Shown piece after piece: positions 55,283 to 64,000 of a stretch of DNA of 64,000 nt. Position 1 is the stretch's first letter; the number at the start of each line of letters is the position of its first letter. Under the pieces are notes generated by a model. It worked only from the letters and a program-made list of their open reading frames with translations, did no database searches and was not told the DNA's origin. The translations under genes were made by a program, and so were the position numbers. This DNA comes from Meiothermus sp. Lineage in GTDB: Bacteria > Deinococcota > Deinococci > Deinococcales > Thermaceae. Location of the stretch: the NCBI RefSeq assembly GCF_026004115.1, contig NZ_BPIM01000001.1:2522501-2586500 (forward strand), read 5' to 3'.

Positions 55283-56854
55283 TTACCCCCGGAGCTTGAA
55301 GCGCTGAATCTTGCCGGTGGTGGTGAGGGGTAGCTCGTCTACGAAGTGAATCTCCCGGGGGTAGGCATGGTGCCCTACCCGCCGGCGCACCTCCTCTTGC
55401 AGCGCCTGGGTCAGGGCCAGGGAGCCGGACTGCCCCTCGCGGAGCTTGACATGGGCCACAACGCGCTGACCGCGTTCGGCATCGGGCATTCCCACCACCG
55501 CCACCATGGCCACCGCCGGGTGATGCAGCAGGGCTTCCTCCACCTCGAAGGGGCTGATGCGATACCCGGCTGCCTTGATCAAGTCATCGGCGCGGGCCTT
55601 GAACCACAGGTAGCCTGCCGCGTCTTTGCTGCCCAGGTCGCCGGTTTTCAGGTAGGGGCCGACGTACTTTTGCTGGGTGGCCTGGGGGTTGTTCCAGTAA
55701 CCCAGGAAGGCCACCGGGTCGGGTGTCCGCAGGGCGATTTCGCCCACTTCCCCAGGCGGGAGGGGCTGGCCGGCTTCGTCAATGATTTCGACCCGGTGCC
55801 CGGGGTAAGGCAGGCCCATCGAACCGGGGCGGATGGGGTCGGTGGTGTAGGAATTGCCGACCAGCAGATTGGCCTCGGTCTGCCCGTAGAACTCGTTGAC
55901 CGGCAGGCCTAGGTTTTCCTGCACCCAGGCCAGAAGCTCGGCGCCCAGGGGTTCGCCCCCGGAGTGGATGCTTTGCAGGGTGGGCGGAGCCTTGAGCCGG
56001 CCCAGTTGCCGCAGCAGCTTAAGGGCGGTGGGGAAGAGGAAGGTGTGCGTGACGCCCTGATCGTGCAGCAGGTGCAGGGCTTCCTCGGGGTCAAAGCGCC
56101 GGGTGCGGTAGGCCACCACGGTGTAGCCGTGGGCCCAGGCGCAAAGGAGCACATTCAGCAAACCCCCAATCCAGGCCCAGTCCGCCGCCGACCAGTAGCG
56201 AGCTTCCTCACCTGGAAAGTTGCAAAAAAGCCGGAAGCCGGGCAGGTGGCCAATCAGGGTGCGGTGGGGCAGGAGCACGCCCTTGGGTTTGCCAGTGGTG
56301 CCGGAGGTGTAGATCAGGATGGCCGGGTCATCGGCCTGGGTAGGGTGGGTCTCGAAGCTGGGTTGAGCGGCTTGCAGCAAATCCAGAACTTGATCCTGGT
56401 AGATGACCCCGATTTCTGCGGGTAGGTTGGGGTTCAGGGCCTGCAGGGTACCCCGGTCGGCCATCAGCAGGCGGGCGCCGGAGTGCTCGAGGCGGTAGAG
56501 CAGGGCATCCTCGCCAAACAGCATCGAGAGCGGCAGGGCGATGGCCCCCGTTTTGTAGACGGCCAGGTGGGCCAGGGCGAGCTCGAGCGACTGCCCCATC
56601 AGGAGCCCTACCCGGTCGCCCGGCTGCAAACCGTGGGCCTGTAGCACGTTGGCCAGGCGGCTCGAGAGGGTGTCTAGCTCGGCGAAGGTGGTCTGTCGCC
56701 CCAGTTGCGGCTCGACGAGGCCGATGCGGCCAGGCGTTCGTTGGGCCGCTTTTTTTACGGTGGCGTCTGCAATGTTATACAAAGCCGGAACGTCCCAGCG
56801 AAATTGCTGGGCGAGCACCGCCCTGGGGGCTGGGTTAAACCTCAGGTTGTCCAC
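55283..56854 (-). CDS. acyl-CoA/acetyl-CoA synthetase (AMP-forming)
   Basis: About 523 aa in the AMP-dependent synthetase family. The phosphate-binding loop is ILIYTSGTTGKPKGVLLPH, then NEFYGQTEANLLVG (A5), YLKTGDLGSKDAAGYLWF (A7) and the C-terminal Lys loop LTTTGKIQR. Length and the C-terminal subdomain fit medium-chain or acetate-activating enzymes; the acyl chain length cannot be told. An ATG at 56908 would add 18 residues, but it overlaps the start of the divergent gene, so I prefer GTG 56854 (MDNLRFNPAP), which has TATATT eight nt upstream. Confidence 0.88.
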   Translation of the reverse strand: MDNLRFNPAPRAVLAQQFRWDVPALYNIADATVKKAAQRTPGRIGLVEPQLGRQTTFAELDTLSSRLANVLQAHGLQPGDRVGLLMGQSLELALAHLAVYKTGAIALPLSMLFGEDALLYRLEHSGARLLMADRGTLQALNPNLPAEIGVIYQDQVLDLLQAAQPSFETHPTQADDPAILIYTSGTTGKPKGVLLPHRTLIGHLPGFRLFCNFPGEEARYWSAADWAWIGGLLNVLLCAWAHGYTVVAYRTRRFDPEEALHLLHDQGVTHTFLFPTALKLLRQLGRLKAPPTLQSIHSGGEPLGAELLAWVQENLGLPVNEFYGQTEANLLVGNSYTTDPIRPGSMGLPYPGHRVEIIDEAGQPLPPGEVGEIALRTPDPVAFLGYWNNPQATQQKYVGPYLKTGDLGSKDAAGYLWFKARADDLIKAAGYRISPFEVEEALLHHPAVAMVAVVGMPDAERGQRVVAHVKLREGQSGSLALTQALQEEVRRRVGHHAYPREIHFVDELPLTTTGKIQRFKLRG

Positions 56855-56906
56855 CAGCGACAAATATACCTTTGAAGGGGGATATTCTGCTATTGTGCAA
56901 ACCATC

Positions 56907-57485
56907 ATGCGTCATACCGATTGGCTGGAATCCCTGCTGGCCGAACGCACCCGAACCTTCGTGGATGAGTTTGGCAGCTTTTATGCCTGGCTCGAGGGCT
57001 CGTATGGGGGCGATACCCTGCTGCTGTGGATGAGCAACTCCAAGGTGGAAGAGGTTGTGCCCCAGCTACCCAAACGCTTCAAGGGAAGAATTGTGCTGGG
57101 CCTCGACGTCTCCGAAGACCACATGGTTCCTTTTGCCAGGGCCCTGCACTGGGCCAACCCCCGCCGGGCGCTGGTGGTGTGTTCGGGTGAAGGAATAGGC
57201 ATCGCCTACCCTGGCCGCAAGGAAGTGGCCGAGGGCGAGTGGGTGCCCTGGGATGACCCGCGCGAGGCCCGACAGCTCGAGGTGGCGCTCCGCCCCGAGT
57301 TTAGCTATTACGAACCAAGGGCCTACGCCCCCTGGGAAGCCCCCGCTCCGGCCCCGTTGCCCACCACCCTAGGGCCCCGGGTGGGGGCCGTGGGTTGGGA
57401 GCAGGGTATACCCACCTATGGCCTGGGTTTGGTAGGCTTAGATAAGAATCTCGAGGCCCTGCTGCGGGTGTGGCGTATGCACTAA
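56907..57485 (+). CDS. protein of unknown function
   Basis: A 192-aa soluble protein starting MRHTDWLESLLAERTR. Parts such as GGDTLLLWMSNSKVEEVVPQ and RALVVCSGEGIGIAYPGRKE suggest an alpha/beta fold, but I recognise no family motif. It is divergent from the acyl-CoA synthetase and only 28 nt upstream of the small membrane protein gene, so the two may form an operon. TATTGT lies ten nt before the ATG. Confidence 0.65.
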   Translation: MRHTDWLESLLAERTRTFVDEFGSFYAWLEGSYGGDTLLLWMSNSKVEEVVPQLPKRFKGRIVLGLDVSEDHMVPFARALHWANPRRALVVCSGEGIGIAYPGRKEVAEGEWVPWDDPREARQLEVALRPEFSYYEPRAYAPWEAPAPAPLPTTLGPRVGAVGWEQGIPTYGLGLVGLDKNLEALLRVWRMH

Positions 57486-57513
57486 CCCGCAAGGCCCACA
57501 GGAGGAGAAAAAC

Positions 57514-57723
57514 GTGCTGTTTGCCATCTTGTTCACCATCGGTTCGATTCTGGTCACCTGGCTTTTGTACCTGGCCCTGCGTCCCCGCGCCCTCGAGGTC
57601 GAAAGCGAGGGGGCCGATTTGCGCTACGTCGGCATGGCCCTGTTGCTGATTATCCTCACCGCGGCCACGGTGGCCTCGATGCTGATCCTGGGTAAGCTCG
57701 GACAAGCCAGCATCAGTTTTTAA
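57514..57723 (+). CDS. small two-helix membrane protein
   Basis: A 69-aa protein with two membrane segments (about residues 2-23 and 39-61) separated by a short polar, acidic loop (LEVESEGADLRYVG). The start is GTG 57514, preceded by AGGAGG. No family recognised; possibly a subunit or accessory of a membrane complex. Confidence 0.6.
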   Translation: MLFAILFTIGSILVTWLLYLALRPRALEVESEGADLRYVGMALLLIILTAATVASMLILGKLGQASISF

Positions 57724-57746
57724 GCTCCAGGCTAGCCCACCCAGAC

Positions 57747-57765
57747 CCCCGGCCTGTGGCCGGGG
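57747..57765 (+). terminator. hairpin after the small membrane protein gene
   Basis: CCCCGGCC and GGCCGGGG form an eight-base stem with a 3-nt loop, followed by a weak T-tract (GTGTTCTTCC). Probably a terminator. Confidence 0.55.
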
Positions 57766-58104
57766 CGTGTTCTTCCTGACCGGGTGTTGGGTACGGGTTT
57801 TTTTCTAACGAAGATCTTAACCTGTCCAGCACCGCGCCACCTTCAAAGAGGGCTGCTATCCTGGCCTGGGTTTTTCCGGGCTGCAGTTTTCTAGACGAAA
57901 AGACACCGTTCCGTTTTGAAACTCAGCTTAACCCCCGAGCATAACGCTCATCTGCACGCAGACCATCGAGGGCAGATTTACATCGGGTCAGCCTCGGTGC
58001 TCCTACGGCTGGGTTTGGCTTCACCGGCCTTGCCCTCAATATTCCGCCCGTCGCGCCCAAAACCTGCACAAAACCCCGCAGTATGCGGGATGATCTTATG
58101 GGCT
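57766..58104. other. non-coding stretch
   Basis: About 340 nt without a credible gene, RNA or repeat that I can recognise. It lies at the 3' ends of two convergent genes. Confidence 0.4.
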
Positions 58105-58791
58105 TCAGGCCAGGTACATCGACAGCACTGCAAAATACATGCCCGTACTGCCGAGCAATACAAACACGTGCCAGAGGCCATGAAAACCCACCAGCCGGGG
58201 CAGCAGATTGGGCCATTTGGCGGCATAGACTAAGGCCCCCAGGCTATAGGCCACCCCGCCCGCAATCAGGAAGCCCAGCGCGAGGGGGTTCAGGGCCAGT
58301 TTGGGTAGCAGAAAGACCGAGAGCCAGCCCATGCCCAGGTAGGTCGCGGTATAAAGCCAGCGGGGCGCCTTGAGGGTGACCAGCTTGAGGCCCACCCCCA
58401 GCGCCGCCAGGCCCCAGACCAGGCCCAGGGCCCAGGGCCGCCAAGCGGGCTCCATGGCTTGCAACAGCACCGGGGTATAGGTTCCGGCGATGAATAAAAA
58501 AATGGCCGCATGGTCGAGCTTGCGCAGCCACAGCAAGGCCCGCTCCGAGACCCGCAGGGCGTGGTAGAGCGCGGAGGAGGTGTACATCAGGATCATGGTC
58601 AGGCCGAATACCAGTGCCCCCACGATTTTAGCGGCGTTGCCCTGGGTGAAAAACAGCAAGGCAACCATGCCAACCAGGCCCAACACTGCACCAGCCGCAT
58701 GGGAATAGGTATTAAACGGCTCACGAACCGTAATGGTGAAAGAAAGACGAAAGCGATTTTTCATAATTTGGGGGAGATCGTTTTGTTCCAT
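58105..58791 (-). CDS. hemolysin III / PAQR-type membrane protein
   Basis: About 228 aa with seven membrane helices. Family motifs are EPFNTYSHAAGAVLG, MYTSSALYHAL, KLDHAAIFLFIAGTYTPV and GLWHVFVLLGS, with the conserved His residues that form a zinc site in PAQR receptors. The bacterial members (YqfA/HlyIII) have no firm function. Starts at 58791 (MEQNDLPQIM) and 58764 (MKNRFRLSF) are both possible. A small dyad ACTAA-N3-TTAGT lies just upstream (58804-58816) and could be an operator. Confidence 0.85.
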   Translation of the reverse strand: MEQNDLPQIMKNRFRLSFTITVREPFNTYSHAAGAVLGLVGMVALLFFTQGNAAKIVGALVFGLTMILMYTSSALYHALRVSERALLWLRKLDHAAIFLFIAGTYTPVLLQAMEPAWRPWALGLVWGLAALGVGLKLVTLKAPRWLYTATYLGMGWLSVFLLPKLALNPLALGFLIAGGVAYSLGALVYAAKWPNLLPRLVGFHGLWHVFVLLGSTGMYFAVLSMYLA

Positions 58792-59002
58792 AATTTCAAG
58801 ACGACTAATTTTTAGTGTAGCAGCAAAAACATGAGATAAGTACATTTAGTGCATCGCGTTTCCCAAGATTGCGCCGCACACGTTGAGCTGTGAGTATTCG
58901 TGAGATCTGCTCTCAAATACTCGAGGTCGGCCATTTGGTGGAGCACGAGGCATCATCTGGCGCTAATCGAATCGGCAGCAATTCTGCTAGCCTGAGCTTC
59001 AA

Positions 59003-60211
59003 ATGACCCCCTTGTATCGGCTAGGCCTGGCGATTGTACTGGCAGCGGCCTGTGGCGCGTTTTTTGCTGCCAAGCCAGAGCCTGTAGCTGACGAAGCAGC
59101 CCGGCGCATTCGGCTGCCCCCAGGGTTTGCCATCCAGATTTTTGCCGAAGGCTTTGAGGGTGCCCCCCGCATGATGACGGTGGGACCCGATGGGCACCTT
59201 TACCTGACCCTGATGTACGGAGGCCAGGTGGTACGGCTGCCCGACCGCAACCGCGATGGCCGGGCCGATGGGGTCGAAGTGCTGGCTGGTAACCTCGAGC
59301 TACCCCATGGCCTCGAGTGGCACCAGGGCTGGCTTTATGTGGCTTTGAGCAACGCGGTCATTCGCATGCAACAAAAGGGAGCTACATGGCAGCGCGAAAC
59401 GGTCGTTGCGGATATTCCGGGACCTTCTGGCCACTTCACCCGCACCCTGCACTTTGGCCCGGATGGCAAGCTCTACGTCTCGGTGGGTTCTGAGACCAAC
59501 TTCGGCCCCGAGCGCGACCCCCGACGGGCGGCCATATTGCGTTATAACCCCGATGGCAGCATTCCCCAGGACAACCCTTTCGTGCGTGACCCCGACCTCC
59601 GCCGCCGGGCGGTCTGGGCCGAAGGGCTCAAGAACAGCGTAGACTTTACCTGGACGCCCCGCGGTTCGCTCTGGGCTACCCACAACGGCACCGATCACCT
59701 AGGGGACGACCTGCCCCCCGAAGAGGTGATTCTGGCGGTGCAACCGGGAGGTTTTCACGGCTGGCCCTACTGCTATACGCCCGGGCTGGGCCTGAACCTG
59801 AAGGCCGAACGCAGCGAGGTGCCCGACCCCCGCGCCGATGGCTTCGACTGCCGCAAGGCGGTTCCGGCGCTGTTTACGGCCCCGGCCCACTCGGCCCCGC
59901 TGGGCATGACCTGGGGTCTGAAGAGCCATTTTCCGCCGGATTACCGTAACAGCCTCTATATTGCCTACCACGGTTCGCTGGGGGTGCAAGACCCGAGGCA
60001 CTACCGCGACTGCAAGATTGAGCGCTTCATTATTCAAAACGACCTTCCAGTGCGTTCGGAGGTATTTGCCACCGGCTGGCGGGAGCCAGGGCAGATGTGC
60101 CGCGATGCCTGGGGCCGCCCGGTGGGGCTGGTGGTTGGCTCCGATGGCGCGATGTATGTCTCCGACGCCAAGGGGGGGCGGGTTTATCGGATCTGGTACC
60201 GGGGCAAATAA
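59003..60211 (+). CDS. secreted sorbosone/glucose dehydrogenase-like beta-propeller
   Basis: A 402-aa protein with an N-terminal signal segment (LYRLGLAIVLAAACGAFFA) and the quinoprotein propeller signatures IRLPPGFAIQIFAEG, PRMMTVGPDGHLYLT, LHFGPDGKLYVSVGSETNFG and PVGLVVGSDGAMYVSD. Characterised relatives use PQQ to oxidise aldoses or sorbosone in the periplasm; many related proteins are untested, so the reaction is uncertain. The stop codon abuts the family 2 repeat (60211-60383). Confidence 0.8.
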   Translation: MTPLYRLGLAIVLAAACGAFFAAKPEPVADEAARRIRLPPGFAIQIFAEGFEGAPRMMTVGPDGHLYLTLMYGGQVVRLPDRNRDGRADGVEVLAGNLELPHGLEWHQGWLYVALSNAVIRMQQKGATWQRETVVADIPGPSGHFTRTLHFGPDGKLYVSVGSETNFGPERDPRRAAILRYNPDGSIPQDNPFVRDPDLRRRAVWAEGLKNSVDFTWTPRGSLWATHNGTDHLGDDLPPEEVILAVQPGGFHGWPYCYTPGLGLNLKAERSEVPDPRADGFDCRKAVPALFTAPAHSAPLGMTWGLKSHFPPDYRNSLYIAYHGSLGVQDPRHYRDCKIERFIIQNDLPVRSEVFATGWREPGQMCRDAWGRPVGLVVGSDGAMYVSDAKGGRVYRIWYRGK

Positions 60212-60383
60212 TACCAACTTTACCTGTAGAGTTAGCTTTGAGGGCCATCTCAAGCTCCCTCATCCAGCGACACCCCAGGTGCAGCCAATCGTGTTCCTAT
60301 CGCTGTTTGTAAATAGCGCGGTCGGGGTGTCGCCACCTTCTCCCGCCAGGGGAGAAGGCAAGGGGTTGATGTGGATTTGGTAT
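60211..60383 (-). repeat. interspersed 173-bp repeat, family 2, copy 2
   Basis: Reverse-complement copy of 17197-17369, equal in length, with ends ATACCAA and TTGGTAT. The ends of both copies pair with themselves although the sequences differ (copy 1 TATCAA/TTGATA), which suggests compensatory change. It begins at the last base of the dehydrogenase stop codon. Confidence 0.8.
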
Positions 60384-60446
60384 AAAGTGCAGAAGAGCAG
60401 GGTAGCAGCTTTTCCAGCGCCTTCCATAGCCTGGTGACACCTGGGT

Positions 60447-62813
<2,367 letters not shown>

Positions 62814-62897
62814 TACCGTACTCATGCCAACATGCCAAGAATACACCGTCGGCAGGCCAGGCCCAAGGAAGCCTGTTCCAAATTGAACCTTCGTCTT

Positions 62898-63941
62898 TTA
62901 TACCTTTACCCAGGTGTTCTCCTGGCAACTCTGCACGGCGGCGTCAATCACCTTTTGGGCGATGAGCCCATCCTCGAGGCTCGGGATGGGTTGCTGGTTC
63001 TGGGCGACGGCTTCCATGAAGCGCCGGGCCAGTTCCACAAACTGGAAATAACCCCACGAAGCGTCCAGATTGCGGCCCCGGAGGAACCCCGCATCCACAG
63101 GGACTTTCTGGTAGTGGCCGGGGCGCTGGGCCAGCTCGAGGGTGTAGCTGCTGCCCCGGCCCCACAGGGCGGGCGAGAGCTTAAGGGCACCCTTGCTGCC
63201 CTGGATTTCCAGCTCGAGCCGCTGGTCGGTCCCAATGTGCACCCTCGAGAGCGAAAAAGCCCCGCTAACCCCTCCCAGCCGGGCCAGCACCGCCCCTTCG
63301 TCCAGGTTGGTGACGGGGTCGGGCCGCTGGAAGTGGATGTGCCCCTGGGCCATGACCTGGGTGAACTCGAGGCCCGTCACCATCCGCACCAGATCAAAAA
63401 GATGGGCCCCCAGGTCGGCCACCGCGCCCCCGGCTCCCCCGGTTTCGGCCTTGGCCCGCCAGGGGGTGGGGCCCCCTGGGTCGCCCATGAAGCCGCCGTG
63501 GAAGTAGCCCCTCAGATAAAGCACCTCGCCAATCTCGCCGGTGCGCACTAGCTGCTGGGCCATCTCGGCGGCCAGGTCGCCCCGGCTGGTGAAGGCGGTC
63601 AGGCCGATGCGCCCAGAGGCCCTGGCAGCCTCCAGAATGGCCTGCCCCTCCGCTAAAGTACGGGCCAGGGGCTTATCCATGAAAAGGTGCTTGCCCGCCT
63701 GTAAAGCCTGGATGCCCAGCGGGGCATGGGTATGGTCGGCAGTGGAGATGGCCACCCCATCGCAGGCGGCCAGCAGGTCTTGATAGTGTTCAAAGGCGCT
63801 GCTGCCGAACTGCTCGGCCAGTTTTTGGGCGTGGGCCGGGGTACGGCTATAGATGCCCGCGATGGTGGCCCCTGCATCCCTGAAGGCGGGAAGGTGGGCA
63901 AAACCGGCCCACCAGCCTGCACCTACGATACCAATTCGCAT
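62898..63941 (-). CDS. Gfo/Idh/MocA family oxidoreductase
   Basis: A 347-aa NAD(P)-dependent sugar or inositol dehydrogenase-like protein. The N-terminal Rossmann motif is IGIVGAGWWAGFAHLPAF, followed by the family EKP-like motif FMDKPLART. The C-terminal beta-sheet domain includes GGAVADLGAHLFDLVRMVTG with the His often catalytic. Substrate unknown; it stands alone with an AAAGGAG ribosome site seven nt before the ATG. Confidence 0.87.
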   Translation of the reverse strand: MRIGIVGAGWWAGFAHLPAFRDAGATIAGIYSRTPAHAQKLAEQFGSSAFEHYQDLLAACDGVAISTADHTHAPLGIQALQAGKHLFMDKPLARTLAEGQAILEAARASGRIGLTAFTSRGDLAAEMAQQLVRTGEIGEVLYLRGYFHGGFMGDPGGPTPWRAKAETGGAGGAVADLGAHLFDLVRMVTGLEFTQVMAQGHIHFQRPDPVTNLDEGAVLARLGGVSGAFSLSRVHIGTDQRLELEIQGSKGALKLSPALWGRGSSYTLELAQRPGHYQKVPVDAGFLRGRNLDASWGYFQFVELARRFMEAVAQNQQPIPSLEDGLIAQKVIDAAVQSCQENTWVKV

Positions 63942-64000
63942 AAGACGCTCCTTTCAGTCAAAACGGGCTACATATTCAGGCTATAGCAAAAAAGGGCAGA

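Overview
The window is chromosomal DNA from a thermophilic or moderately thermophilic member of the Thermaceae (Deinococcota), most likely a Meiothermus. This rests on Thermus-like protein sequences (HpaB, RsmC, MetRS, cysteine synthase), a glutaminyl-tRNA synthetase with a YqeY tail, high G+C, many TAnnnT boxes 6-7 nt before start codons (leaderless genes), and a great excess of the hexamer CTCGAG. The genus call is an inference; the phylum call is firm.

Layout. 1-6051: the 4-hydroxyphenylacetate (homoprotocatechuate) operon reads left from a control region next to the divergent MarR-type gene hpaR. 6054-10103: an acetyltransferase and an ABC-F ATPase whose last codons were replaced by a 1211-bp insertion sequence (IS). 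10249-16062: sufE, a small protein, a lipoprotein, a sigma factor gene with a huge basic low-complexity N-terminal extension that includes five 42-bp in-frame repeats, then rsmC and tsaB. 16334-25355: proC, an adenosine-binding family protein, a DUF3445 protein, a peroxiredoxin, rpiA, metG behind a possible attenuator with a Met-rich leader peptide, chorismate mutase, rpmE and a TPR/winged-helix regulator. 25848-27676: a CRISPR array of 26 repeats and 25 spacers with no cas genes in the window.

27803-34345: hypF, tRNA-Leu(UAA), then a decayed prophage (integrase C-terminus, head-morphogenesis fragment with an in-frame stop, protease-like capsid fragment) containing a second, almost identical copy of the IS and ending in a repeat element with five perfect 38-bp tandem units. 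34463-39066: sucCD, a PIN-TRAM membrane protein and radA. 39196-44466: the [NiFe]-hydrogenase maturation genes hypBA divergent from hypC, a second hypC-like gene, hypD, hypE, a double-SIS protein and a glutaredoxin-like protein. With hypF they form a full CN/CO/Fe/Ni insertion set, but no hydrogenase structural gene lies in the window. 44511-64000: cysteine synthase, slyD, R2-like ligand-binding oxidase, menG, two nucleoside-type ABC permeases, yaaT and holB separated by a second copy of the repeat element, a phosphoesterase, an acyl-CoA synthetase, a hemolysin-III-type membrane protein, a sorbosone-dehydrogenase-like secreted protein, glnS and a Gfo/Idh/MocA oxidoreductase.

Most striking points: the doubled sigma factor, the metG leader, the SIS/glutaredoxin pair in the hyp operon, loss of zinc-binding cysteines in both MetRS and L31, two MITE-like repeat families, and fresh IS transposition with intact 6-bp target duplications.
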